Source of the DNA: Streptomyces sp. NRRL S-350
GTDB lineage: Bacteria; Actinomycetota; Actinomycetes; Streptomycetales; Streptomycetaceae
NCBI RefSeq assembly: GCF_000719705.1
Contig: NZ_JOHO01000036.1
Span: 7,720 to 71,719, forward strand
Length of the DNA stretch: 64,000 nt
Direction: 5' to 3'
Part shown: positions 8,075 to 17,267 of the stretch, in pieces
Position numbering within the stretch: the stretch's first letter is position 1
Layout: each line of letters begins with the position of its first letter
Notes under the pieces: model-generated
Told to the model about the DNA's origin: nothing
What the model saw: only the letters and a program-made list of their open reading frames with translations
Databases searched by the model: none
Made by a program: the position numbers and the translations under genes

Positions 8075-9139
8075 ATGTCACACATGACGCAGCAGCACAC
8101 GCCCATATCCGAAACCGGCTCCGGCACCGGCACCGGCACCACCCCGGCGGGCGCCCTCCCGGTGATCGACCTCTCGCTCGCCGACGGCAGCCCGGACGAC
8201 CGCCGCCACCTGCACGACGAACTCCGCGCCGCGGCCACCGGCGTCGGCTTCTTCCAGCTCGTCGGCCACGGCGTCACCCCCGAGGAGACCGCCGCTCTCA
8301 CCGGGGCCATGCGCGCCTTCTTCGCGCTCCCCCAGGCCGACCGGCTCTCCGTGAGCAACCTCAACTCCCCCCACTACCGGGGCTACACCCGCACCGGCGA
8401 CGAGCGCACCGGCGGCAGCCAGGACTGGCGCGACCAACTGGACATCGGCGCCGAACTGCCCCCGCACGTCCCCGGCACCGGCGAACCCCCGTACTGGTGG
8501 CTGGAGGGCCCCAACCAGTGGCCCGAGGCGCTCCCCGAGCTGCGCACCGCCGCACTCGGCTGGATCGACCACCTCGGCGAGGTGGCCCGGCGGCTGCTGC
8601 ACGAACTCCTCGCCTCGATCGGCGCCCGCCCCGACTTCTACGACGACGCCTTCGCGGGCCACCCCCACCTGCGCCTCAAGCTGGTCCGCTACCCCGGCAC
8701 CGCCCCGGACGGCGCCGGTCAGGGCGTCGGCGCCCACAAGGACTACGGCTTCATCACCCTGCTGCTCCAGGACACCGTGGGCGGCCTCCAGGTGGAGCGC
8801 GCGGACGGCACCTTCCTGGACGTCCCGCCGCTCGAAGGCGCCTTCGTCGTCAACCTCGGCGAACTGCTGGAGGTGGCCACGGACGGCTACCTGAAGGCCA
8901 CCAGCCACCGCGTGGTCAGCCCGCCCGGGGCCCGCGAGCGCTTCTCCGTCCCGTTCTTCTACAACCCGCGCCTCGACGCCCACATCGCGCCGCTGGACTT
9001 CCCGCTCGCCCACCACGCCCCCGGCGCCACCGAGGACCCGGACAACCCGCTCTTCGCCGACTTCGGCCTCAACGAGTGGAAGGGCTACACCCGGGCCCAC
9101 CCCGAGGTCACCCGCCGCCACCACGCCGCCCTCGCCTGA
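8075..9139 (+). CDS. Isopenicillin N synthase family dioxygenase
   Basis: A 354-residue non-haem iron oxygenase of the 2-oxoglutarate/Fe(II) superfamily. The DIOX_N domain (LPVIDLSLADG, then ATGVGFFQLVGHGV) is followed by the double-stranded beta-helix core. Iron ligands are visible as HKDYGF (the H-x-D pair) and the later His in TSHRV; the co-substrate motif R-x-S is in ARERFSVPF. Length fits the family. The substrate is unknown: nothing nearby belongs to beta-lactam synthesis, so penicillin formation is not implied. ATG 8075 is used; ATG 8084 is an alternative. The upstream leader peptide with a Cys codon suggests amino-acid or sulfur-responsive control. Confidence 0.85.
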   Translation: MSHMTQQHTPISETGSGTGTGTTPAGALPVIDLSLADGSPDDRRHLHDELRAAATGVGFFQLVGHGVTPEETAALTGAMRAFFALPQADRLSVSNLNSPHYRGYTRTGDERTGGSQDWRDQLDIGAELPPHVPGTGEPPYWWLEGPNQWPEALPELRTAALGWIDHLGEVARRLLHELLASIGARPDFYDDAFAGHPHLRLKLVRYPGTAPDGAGQGVGAHKDYGFITLLLQDTVGGLQVERADGTFLDVPPLEGAFVVNLGELLEVATDGYLKATSHRVVSPPGARERFSVPFFYNPRLDAHIAPLDFPLAHHAPGATEDPDNPLFADFGLNEWKGYTRAHPEVTRRHHAALA

Positions 9140-9185
9140 CAGCGACCGCCCTCGCCTGACAGCGACCGCCTCGTCTGACAGCGGA
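9127..9185 (+). repeat. 20-bp tandem repeat across a stop codon
   Basis: The unit CGCCCTCGCCTGACAGCGAC occurs at 9127-9146 and 9147-9166, with a diverged third copy at 9167-9185. The first copy contains the last two codons and TGA of the oxygenase, so the gene end has been triplicated. Confidence 0.85.
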
Positions 9186-9442
9186 AGGGGCATCCCGCCC
9201 CGGGTCGGGGACGGCGGGCACGGCGGGCAGCCCAATCGGCCGGCCCCGACGGAACCCGGAGGGCCGGACCGAAACATCCCCGCCCATACCAGGACGCCCC
9301 TGCCCGAGCCGGACCACCGGCGGACGGCAGGGGCTCCGGCGTACCCGCCCCCGCCACGGCCCCGCTGCCGGTGGACCGGGGCGGGCAGCACTGTCACACT
9401 GCTGCTGTCACAGCAGGAGTGTGCCAGCGCGGGAGGCAGCAG
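9140..9442. other. Intergenic region, 303 bases
   Basis: Between the oxygenase and the second MerR gene. The first 45 bases are the 20-bp repeats. The middle (9186-9385) is GC-rich and shows no gene or convincing hairpin. The last 50 bases carry the palindrome and direct repeats upstream of the MerR gene. Confidence 0.6.
9391..9416. promoter_or_regulatory. Candidate operator of the MerR gene
   Basis: CTGTCACA occurs twice in direct orientation (9391-9398 and 9405-9412), and the second copy is embedded in the palindrome CTGCTG, TCA, CAGCAG (9402-9416). The site is 27 bases upstream of the MerR start, placed for autoregulation. Confidence 0.5.
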
Positions 9443-10201
9443 ATGGGGGAGCACGGCGCCGTAGCGGGCGAGGTGCGGCTGACGGTGGACGAGTTGGCGG
9501 CCCGGGCGGGGGTGACGGTGCGGACGGTGCGGTTCTACGGGACGAGGGGGCTGCTGCCGCCGCCGGAGCTGGGGCCCCGGCGGGTGGGCCTGTACGGCGC
9601 GGCGCACCTGGACCGGCTGGAGCTGATCGAGGAACTACAGCGGCAGGGCCTGACGCTCGCGGCGATCGAGCGGTACCTGGCGCGGCTGCCGCAGGACAGT
9701 ACGCCGCTGGACCTGGCGATCCACCGGGCGCTGGTGGCGTCTTGGACGCCCGAGGCGGCCGAGGAGTTGGGGCGGGCGCAGTTGGAGCGGCGGGCCGGGC
9801 GGGGGCTGTCGGAGGAGCAGGTCGAGCGGCTGGTGGCGATGGGCGCGCTGGAGCGGACCGGCGATCCGGAGGTGTTCCGGGTGGATCCGGGCCTGTTGCC
9901 GCTGGGCGTCCGGGTGCTGGACGTGCCGATCCCGCTGGAGACGCTGCTGGCCGCCCGGGCGGTGGTGCTGGAGCACAGCCGGGCGACGGCGCGGGAGTTG
10001 CAGCGGCTGTTCCGGGAGACGGTCTGGAAGCCGTACCGGGAGAGCGAGCCGGCGCCGGCCGAGCTGGCCCGGATGAAGGTGCTGACGGACCACATCCAGC
10101 CGATGGTGGCGCAGGCCCTGGTCACGGCGTTCCAGCGTTCGCTCCGGGAGGAGCTGGGTGAGGCCGTCCTCGACACGGCCTCACCCGATCACGGCGAGTA
10201 G
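9443..10201 (+). CDS. MerR family transcriptional regulator
   Basis: A 252-residue MerR-type regulator with the winged helix-turn-helix at residues about 11-80 (LTVDELAARAGVTVRTVRFY, GLLPPPELGPRRVGLYGAAH). The longer C-terminal region (about 100-245) is not a recognisable metal-binding or TipAS domain. ATG 9443 is chosen over an upstream frame extension because GGGAGG lies 7 bases before it. It converges on the FadJ-like gene at 10395 and is separated from it by tandem repeats. It could control the adjacent acyl-CoA cassette, but no matching operator was found at the cassette promoter, so its target is unproven. Confidence 0.8.
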   Translation: MGEHGAVAGEVRLTVDELAARAGVTVRTVRFYGTRGLLPPPELGPRRVGLYGAAHLDRLELIEELQRQGLTLAAIERYLARLPQDSTPLDLAIHRALVASWTPEAAEELGRAQLERRAGRGLSEEQVERLVAMGALERTGDPEVFRVDPGLLPLGVRVLDVPIPLETLLAARAVVLEHSRATARELQRLFRETVWKPYRESEPAPAELARMKVLTDHIQPMVAQALVTAFQRSLREELGEAVLDTASPDHGE

Positions 10202-10347
10202 AACGGTCGCGGGCACCAGGAAAACGGTCGCGGGCACCAGGAACCGGAGCACCCGAGGCCGCGAACCGCCAACCCGGCACCGCAGGACCGCGAACCGCCA
10301 ACCCGGCACCGCAGGACCGCGAACCGGGGACCCGGCACCGCAGGACC
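10202..10347. repeat. 21-bp and 29-bp tandem repeats
   Basis: Two copies of a 21-bp unit starting AACGGTCGCGGGCACCAGG (10202-10222, 10223-10243) are followed by three copies of a 29-bp unit beginning GCGAACCG (10261-10289, 10290-10318, 10319-10347). They fill the space between the convergent MerR and FadJ-like genes. No open reading frame of interest uses them. Confidence 0.85.
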
Positions 10348-10394
10348 AGGAGCCGGGAACCCGGGTGCCCGGAACCGGGAACCGCGCGGACCCG

Positions 10395-12587
10395 TCAGTC
10401 GCCGAACGTCCGTCCCTCCGCCGCGATCCGCTCCAGCAGCGCCGGCGGCGCGAACCGCTCGCCGTACGCGGCGGCGAGTTCGCGGGCGCGGGCCGCGAAT
10501 CCGGCCGGGCCGCCCTCGTACCCGTTGATGTACTGGAACACGCCGCCGGTCCAGGCCGGGAAGCCGATGCCGAGGATCGAGCCGACGTTGGCGTCGGCGA
10601 CCGAGGTCAGCACGCCTTCCTCCAGGCAGCGCACCGAGTCCAGGGCCTCGCTGAACAGCATCCGCTCCTTGAGGTCCTCGAAGGGCACGGCGTCGGCCGG
10701 GACGTCCGGGCCGGAGCCGGTGAAGTGCTCCAGCAGACCCGGCCACAGCCGCCCGCGCCTGCCGTCCTCGCCGTACTCGTAGAAGCCCGCGCCGCCGCTG
10801 CGCCCGGGGCGGCCGAACTCGTCGACCATCCGGTCGACGACCGCGTCCGCCGGGTGCGGCGTCCAGGTGCCGCCGACGGCCTCGACGGAGCGCCGGTACT
10901 CGTCGCGGATCTTGCGGGGCAGGGTGAGGGTGAGTTCGTCCATCAGGGAGAGCACCTTGGCGGGGTAGCCGGCCTGGGCGGCGGCCTGTTCGACGGTGGC
11001 GGGGTGGATGCCCTCGCCGACCATGGCGACGCCCTCGTTGAGGAACTGGCCGATCACCCGCGAGGTGAAGAAGCCCCGGGAGTCGTTGACCACGATCGGG
11101 GTCCTGTCGATCTGCCGGACCAGGTCGAAGGCGCGGGCCAGGGCCTCGTCGCCGGTCTGCGGGCCGCGGATGATCTCCACCAGCCGCATCTTGTCGACCG
11201 GCGAGAAGAAGTGCAGGCCGATGAAGTCGGCGGTGCGGCGGACGCCTTCGGCGAGCAGGCCGATCGGCAGGGTGGAGGTGTTGGAGCAGAGCAGGGCGTC
11301 GGGGGCGAGGACGTCCTCGACCTCCTGGAACACCTTGTGCTTGAGTTCGGTGTTCTCGAAGACCGCCTCGATCACGGCGTCGCAGCCGGCCAGGTCGGCG
11401 GCGTCGGCGGTGGGGGTGATCCGGGCGAGCAGTTCGTCGCGCTTGGCCTCGGTGGAGCGGCCGCGGGCGACGGCCTTGTCCAGCAGCCCCTGGGAGTAGG
11501 CCTTTCCGCGCTGGGCGGCCTCGGCGCTGACGTCCTTGAGCACGACCTCGATGCCGGCCTTGGCGCAGGCGTAGGCGATGCCCGCGCCCATCATCCCGGC
11601 GCCGAGCACGGCGACCTTGCGGACCGTGCGCTTGTCGATGCCCTTGGGGCGCCCGGCACCGGAGTTGACCGCCTGCATGTCGAAGAACAGGGCCTGGATC
11701 ATGTTCTTGCTGGTCTGGCCGCAGGCGAGCTCGGTGAAGTAGCGGGCCTCGATCACCATCGCGGTGTCGACGTCCACCTGGCTGCTCTCGACGGCGGCGG
11801 CCAGCACGTTGCGCGGGGCCGGGTAGGGGGCGCCGTTGAGCTGCTTGCGCAGGTTGGCGGGGAAGGCGGGCAGGTTCGCGGCGAAGGCCGGGGTCGAGGG
11901 GGTGCCGCCGGGGATCTTGTAGCCCTTGACGTCCCAGGGCTGGACGGCGGTCGGGTTGGCCTCGATCCAGGCGCGCGCCCGGGCGGCCAACTCTTCGGGG
12001 GTGTCGACGAGTTCGTGCACCAGTCCGTGCTCCAGCGCCTGCGCGGGGCGGTACTGGCGGCCCTGGAGCAGGAACTTGAGCAGGGCGTCGGTGATGCCGA
12101 ACAGCCGCACCGTGCGGACCACTCCGCCGCCGCCCGGCAGCAGGCCGAGGGTGACCTCGGGCAGGCCGATCCGGGCGGCGGGGGTGTTCAGCGCGACCCG
12201 GTGGTGGCAGGCGAGGGCGATCTCCAGGCCGCCGCCGAGCGCGCTGCCGTTGACGGCGGCGACGACCGGCTTGCCGAGGGTCTCCAGCGTGCGCAGCGAG
12301 CGCTTGATCCGCATGGACTTCTCGAAGACGGCCTCGGCGTCCTCGGGGCGGGCGGCGGAGAGCATCCGGAGGTCTCCCCCGGCGAAGAAGGTCTTCTTGC
12401 CGGAGGTGATCACGACGCCGCGCAGCCCGTCCTCGGCGGCGAGGCGGGCGAGCCGTCCGACGGCGGTCTCGAAGTCGGCGGTGAAGGCCTCGTTCATGGT
12501 GTTCACGGACTGGGTGGGGTCGTCGAGGACGAGGGTGACCACGCCGTCCTGGTCCTGCTCCCAGCGGATGGTGGTGGTGTCGCTCAT
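10395..12587 (-). CDS. Fatty-acid oxidation multifunctional enzyme (enoyl-CoA hydratase/3-hydroxyacyl-CoA dehydrogenase)
   Basis: A 730-residue FadB/FadJ-like enzyme that hydrates 2-enoyl-CoA and oxidises the resulting 3-hydroxyacyl-CoA with NAD. The N-terminal crotonase domain (about 1-200) has GSALGGGLEIALACHHRVA; the Rossmann domain begins near residue 335 with VAVLGAGMMGAGIAYACAKA; the 3-hydroxyacyl-CoA dehydrogenase C-terminal domains include LHFFSPVDKMRLVEIIRG. ATG 12587 (MSDTTTIRWEQD) follows the thiolase stop by 107 bases on the same strand. With the thiolase, acyl-CoA dehydrogenase and CoA transferase upstream it forms a complete acyl-CoA degradation set. Confidence 0.93.
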   Translation of the reverse strand: MSDTTTIRWEQDQDGVVTLVLDDPTQSVNTMNEAFTADFETAVGRLARLAAEDGLRGVVITSGKKTFFAGGDLRMLSAARPEDAEAVFEKSMRIKRSLRTLETLGKPVVAAVNGSALGGGLEIALACHHRVALNTPAARIGLPEVTLGLLPGGGGVVRTVRLFGITDALLKFLLQGRQYRPAQALEHGLVHELVDTPEELAARARAWIEANPTAVQPWDVKGYKIPGGTPSTPAFAANLPAFPANLRKQLNGAPYPAPRNVLAAAVESSQVDVDTAMVIEARYFTELACGQTSKNMIQALFFDMQAVNSGAGRPKGIDKRTVRKVAVLGAGMMGAGIAYACAKAGIEVVLKDVSAEAAQRGKAYSQGLLDKAVARGRSTEAKRDELLARITPTADAADLAGCDAVIEAVFENTELKHKVFQEVEDVLAPDALLCSNTSTLPIGLLAEGVRRTADFIGLHFFSPVDKMRLVEIIRGPQTGDEALARAFDLVRQIDRTPIVVNDSRGFFTSRVIGQFLNEGVAMVGEGIHPATVEQAAAQAGYPAKVLSLMDELTLTLPRKIRDEYRRSVEAVGGTWTPHPADAVVDRMVDEFGRPGRSGGAGFYEYGEDGRRGRLWPGLLEHFTGSGPDVPADAVPFEDLKERMLFSEALDSVRCLEEGVLTSVADANVGSILGIGFPAWTGGVFQYINGYEGGPAGFAARARELAAAYGERFAPPALLERIAAEGRTFGD

Positions 12588-12694
12588 GGGTTCACGGTCT
12601 CCAGGTCTGCCGAGGGAGGTGTCACGCGCAGCGTGGCCCACGGAGGGCGGCGGTGGGCGCCGGGCGGGCTCGGACGTCTGCGGGGGGGAGGGAG

Positions 12695-13909
12695 TCAGAC
12701 GCGTTCGACGATGGTGGCGATGCCCATGCCGCCGCCCACGCAGAGGGTGATCAGGCCGTAGCGCAGGTCGCGCCGCTCCAGTTCGTCGATCACGGTGCCG
12801 AGCAGCATCGCGCCGGTGGCGCCGAGGGGGTGGCCGAGGGCGATGGCGCCGCCGTTGACGTTCACCTGGTCGGGGCGGAAGCCGAGTTCGCGGGTGAAGC
12901 GGAGCGCGACGGCCGCGAAGGCCTCGTTGATCTCGACGAGGTCGATGTCGGCGGCGGTGAGTCCGGCCTTGGCGAGGGCCTTGCGGGTGGCGGGGGCCGG
13001 GCCGGTGAGCATGATGGTCGGCTCGGAGCCGGAGACGGCGGCGGAGACGATCCGGGCGCGCGGGCGCAGCCCGTGGCGTTCGCCGATCTCGCGGTTGCCG
13101 ATGGCGACCAGCGCGGCGCCGTCCACGATGCCGGAGGAGTTGCCCGCGTGGTGGACGTGGTCGATCGCCTCGACCCAGTGGTACTTCTGCAGGGCGACGG
13201 CGTCGAAGCCGCCGGCTTCGCCGATGGCGGCGAAGGAGGGCTTGAGGCCGGCCAGGGTCTCGACGGTGGTGCCGGGGCGGATGAACTCGTCGCGCTCCAG
13301 CACGACCAGGCCGTTGCGGTCGCGCACGGGGACCACCGAGCGGTCGAACAGGCCGTCGGCCTGGGCCTTGGCGGCGCGGGCCTGGGACTCGGCGGCGAAG
13401 GCGTCCACGTCGGTGCGGGACAGGCCCTCGATGGTGGCGATGAGGTCGGCGCCGATGCCCTGCGGCACGAAGTTGGTCTCGTACGCGGTCATCGGGTCGG
13501 CGAACCAGGCGCCGCCGTCGGAGGCCATCCTGACCCGGGACATCGACTCCACGCCGCCGGCCAGGATCAGGTCCTCCCAGCCCGAACGGATCTTGGCGGC
13601 GGCCATGTTGACGGCTTCCAGGCCGGAGGCGCAGAAGCGGTTCTCCTGGACGCCGGCGACGGTGTCCGGCAGGCCGGCCGCGATGGCGGCGATCCGGGCG
13701 ATGTCGGAGCCCTGGTCGCCGACCGGGCTGACCACGCCGAGCACGATGTCGTCGATCGCCGCCGGGTCCAACTCGGGGTAGCGGCGGCGGAGTTCGTTGA
13801 TCAGGCCGACGACCAGGTCGATCGGCTTGGTGCCGTGCAGCGAGCCGTTGGCCTTGCCCCGGCCGCGCGGGGTGCGGATCGCGTCGTAGACGTACGCTTC
13901 GGTGGTCAC
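12695..13909 (-). CDS. Acetyl-CoA C-acyltransferase (thiolase)
   Basis: A 404-residue thiolase cleaving 3-ketoacyl-CoA to acetyl-CoA and a shortened acyl-CoA. The nucleophilic Cys is in [16 protein letters not shown], the histidine motif in [16 protein letters not shown], and the second catalytic Cys in [16 protein letters not shown] at the C-terminus. The start is GTG 13909 ([19 protein letters not shown]), which gives the normal family length; the open frame runs further into the dehydrogenase gene. It lies 77 bases after the acyl-CoA dehydrogenase and before the FadJ-like gene, all on the minus strand. Confidence 0.93.
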   Translation of the reverse strand: MTTEAYVYDAIRTPRGRGKANGSLHGTKPIDLVVGLINELRRRYPELDPAAIDDIVLGVVSPVGDQGSDIARIAAIAAGLPDTVAGVQENRFCASGLEAVNMAAAKIRSGWEDLILAGGVESMSRVRMASDGGAWFADPMTAYETNFVPQGIGADLIATIEGLSRTDVDAFAAESQARAAKAQADGLFDRSVVPVRDRNGLVVLERDEFIRPGTTVETLAGLKPSFAAIGEAGGFDAVALQKYHWVEAIDHVHHAGNSSGIVDGAALVAIGNREIGERHGLRPRARIVSAAVSGSEPTIMLTGPAPATRKALAKAGLTAADIDLVEINEAFAAVALRFTRELGFRPDQVNVNGGAIALGHPLGATGAMLLGTVIDELERRDLRYGLITLCVGGGMGIATIVERV

Positions 13910-13986
13910 GATGGAGGAGCCTTTCGGAGCGGGGACTTGGCGGGAGGCGGGCTTGGCGCGGGACGGGCCCGGCCCGGCCGAGGGCG

Positions 13987-15129
<1,143 letters not shown>

Positions 15130-15131
15130 CG

Positions 15132-16298
15132 CTACTCTCCTTGCTCTTCCTTGGAGTCGAGGGTCGGGACGCCCCAGTCCCGGGCCACCTCCGCGGTGTC
15201 CGCGCCCGGCCGCGCGGGTGGGCGGCGCAGCGCGCCGGGGGTGGCGGAGAAGCGGGGGGCGGGGGCGGGCTGGGTGACGCCGTCCGCCTCGACGTACGTC
15301 CCGCGCGCCGCCAGGTGCCCGTCCGCAGCGGCCTGGCGCATCGTCAGGACGGGTTCCACGCAAGCGTCGGAGCCGGCGAAGACGGCCTCCCATTCGGCCC
15401 TGGTGCGGGTGGCGAAGCGGGCGGCGACCAGGGCCCGCAGTTCGGGCCATCGGGCGAGGTCGTACTGGCCGGGCGCGTCCGGGCCGAGCCCGAGCAGGCG
15501 GGCGAACTCGGCGTAGAAGCGCGGCTCCAGCGCGCCGACGGCCAGGTGCCCGCCGTCGGCGGCCCGGTAGACGGCGTAGAACGGTGCGCCGCCGTCCAGC
15601 AGGTTGACGCCCCGGCGGTCCTGCCACTGGCCGGCCGCGAGCAGGCCCCACAGCATGCTGCCGAGGTGCGCCGCGCCGTCCACGATCGCCGCGTCCACGA
15701 CTTGGCCCTCGCCGGTGGCCCGGGCGTGGTGCAGCGCGGCGAGCAGGCCGACGACCAGGTAGAGGGATCCGCCCGCGTAGTCGCCCAGCAGGTTGGCCGG
15801 TATTCCGGGAGCCCCGTCGGCACCGCCCGGCGCCGCCACCAGCCCCAGCACCCCGGCGACCGCCGTGTACCCGAGGTCGTGGCCGGCGGTCGCCGCCCGG
15901 GGCCCTTGCTGTCCCCACCCGGTCATCCGCCCGTAGACCAGCGCCGGATTGCGCGCCAGGCACGGCCCCGGGCCGACGCCGAGGCGCTCCGCGACGCCGG
16001 GCCGGTAGCCCTCGATCAGCAGGTCCGCCCGCTCCACCAGGTCCAGCACCCGGCCGGGGCCTTCGGGTGACTTGAGGTCGATCAGCACCGAGCGCTTGTT
16101 GCGGTTGGTGAGGTCGTACGCCGGGTCGGTGCCGAGCGGTGGCGGTTCGGGGCGGTCCACCCGCACGACGTCCGCCCCGAGGTCCCCCAGGAGCATCGCA
16201 GCGAACGGCCCCGGCCCGATCCCGGCGAGTTCCACCACCCGCACACCCGCCAACGGGCCAGGGGTGCCCTCGCCCACCGGACTGCTCGTGTCACGCAC
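15132..16298 (-). CDS. CaiB/BaiF family CoA transferase
   Basis: A 388-residue class III CoA transferase that would activate an organic acid by moving CoA from a donor acyl-CoA, first gene of the acyl-CoA cassette. Family signs are [20 protein letters not shown] at the N-terminus, the catalytic Asp region [16 protein letters not shown] and [15 protein letters not shown], and [18 protein letters not shown]. Closest in style to alpha-methylacyl-CoA racemases, which belong to the same fold, so a racemase of branched acyl-CoAs is an alternative. The GTG start at 16298 follows a GAAGGG site. The stop at 15132-15134 is two bases before the TTG start of the dehydrogenase. Confidence 0.88.
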   Translation of the reverse strand: MRDTSSPVGEGTPGPLAGVRVVELAGIGPGPFAAMLLGDLGADVVRVDRPEPPPLGTDPAYDLTNRNKRSVLIDLKSPEGPGRVLDLVERADLLIEGYRPGVAERLGVGPGPCLARNPALVYGRMTGWGQQGPRAATAGHDLGYTAVAGVLGLVAAPGGADGAPGIPANLLGDYAGGSLYLVVGLLAALHHARATGEGQVVDAAIVDGAAHLGSMLWGLLAAGQWQDRRGVNLLDGGAPFYAVYRAADGGHLAVGALEPRFYAEFARLLGLGPDAPGQYDLARWPELRALVAARFATRTRAEWEAVFAGSDACVEPVLTMRQAAADGHLAARGTYVEADGVTQPAPAPRFSATPGALRRPPARPGADTAEVARDWGVPTLDSKEEQGE

Positions 16299-16643
16299 TG
16301 GCCGCGAACCCTTCAGGGTTTGACAGTAAAGCTGTAACACTCGGGATGATAGAGAAGCGACCCGCCGGTAACAAGACCTCCGGCCCGCACGGCGCCGCCC
16401 CGACAACCGTTCCCACCGGCAGGCCGCGTCGACGCCGGAGCAGGGAAGCGGAGCGAGGAAGCAGAGCGGGAAAGCGGATCGAGAAGGTCGGAGCCGGAAG
16501 GCCGGGGCGGGAAGGCCGGGGCGGGAAGGCCGGGGCAGGGAAGCCCGCAACGGGAAGCCCGAGCAGGAAAAATGCCGGGCATCCGTCGACGGTAATGGCC
16601 TATCGTGCAGCCCAGCCATTACTCCGACGGCGAGGGAAGAACC
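16299..16643. other. Divergent intergenic region with inverted and tandem repeats
   Basis: The 345 bases between the CoA transferase and the GNAT gene hold a perfect inverted repeat AACCCT, TC, AGGGTT (16307-16320), next to it an imperfect one TGACAG with CTGTAA (16321-16337), and a 14-bp tandem repeat at 16501-16543. The inverted repeats sit just upstream of the cassette start and are candidate operators. No gene is evident. Confidence 0.55.
16501..16543 (+). repeat. 14-bp tandem repeat, three copies
   Basis: GCCGGGGCGGGAAG at 16501-16514 and 16515-16528, then a copy with one extra base at 16529-16543. Noncoding. Confidence 0.85.
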
Positions 16644-17186
16644 GTGATCACCACCGACCTGATCGAACGCACCGGGCGCACGATCGTCACCGTCTCCGAG
16701 CGACTGGTGCTCACGCAGCCCCGGCCCGGGGACACCGAGGCCGTGTTCGCCGTCCACGGGGATCCGGAGACCAACCGGTACAACCCGCACGGGCCGCAGC
16801 GGGACATCGCCCAGGCCCAGGAGATGCTGGACGGGTTCGTGGCCGACTGGGTGCGGGACGGGGTGGGGTACTGCGCCGTGTCGACGCGGGAGGAACCGGC
16901 GGTGATCATCGGGTTCGCCGGACTGTACCTGCACACGCTGGACGGGGAACGGGTGTTCAACCTCTACTACCGCTTCCGGCCGTCCGCCTGGGGCCTGGGG
17001 TACGCGGCGGAGGCGGCACGGGCCGCGATGGCGCAGGCACTGCCGCGCTTCCCCGGGATCCCGGTGGTCGCGCTGATCCGGGCGGACAACCTGCCCTCGC
17101 GGCGGCTCGCCGAGCGGCTCGGACTGGTGGCGGACCCGGACGGCCGGGTCGACCACGAGGACCGGCTGATCCACCGCATGGCGTGA
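16644..17186 (+). CDS. GNAT family N-acetyltransferase
   Basis: A 180-residue acetyltransferase of the RimJ/RimL-like branch, transferring acetyl from acetyl-CoA to an unidentified amine. RLVLTQPRPGDTEAVFAVHG opens the fold; the acetyl-CoA-binding motif A region is YYRFRPSAWGLGYAAEAARA, followed by DNLPSRRLAERLGL, the usual end of this fold. GTG 16644, with GAGGGAAG upstream, is preferred to GTG 16605, which has no binding site. It stands alone, followed by a hairpin at 17193-17218. Confidence 0.82.
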   Translation: MITTDLIERTGRTIVTVSERLVLTQPRPGDTEAVFAVHGDPETNRYNPHGPQRDIAQAQEMLDGFVADWVRDGVGYCAVSTREEPAVIIGFAGLYLHTLDGERVFNLYYRFRPSAWGLGYAAEAARAAMAQALPRFPGIPVVALIRADNLPSRRLAERLGLVADPDGRVDHEDRLIHRMA

Positions 17187-17192
17187 GCCGAA

Positions 17193-17218
17193 GATCCCCC
17201 GCCGGGGGGAGGGGGATC
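17193..17218. terminator. Hairpin after the GNAT gene
   Basis: GATCCCCC (17193-17200) pairs exactly with GGGGGATC (17211-17218) around a 10-base loop, 7 bases after the stop codon. Confidence 0.5.
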
Positions 17219-17267
17219 ACGCCCCGGGCGGAGGACCGCGGCCGGGGCGCCGCGCGACCGTGGGGGC

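Noticed and set aside
8075..9139. Part of a beta-lactam biosynthesis cluster
   Set aside because: Membership of the IPNS family alone is weak evidence; no ACV synthetase, epimerase or beta-lactamase-like genes lie nearby.
10261..10347. CRISPR array
   Set aside because: The 29-bp units are directly tandem with no spacers, and there are no cas genes in the window.
10158..12761. A very long plus-strand open frame opposite the FadJ-like gene
   Set aside because: It is the mirror of a well-supported enzyme gene; its translation is low-complexity Gly/Ala/Asp/Arg-rich with no domain, as expected of antisense frames in high-GC DNA.
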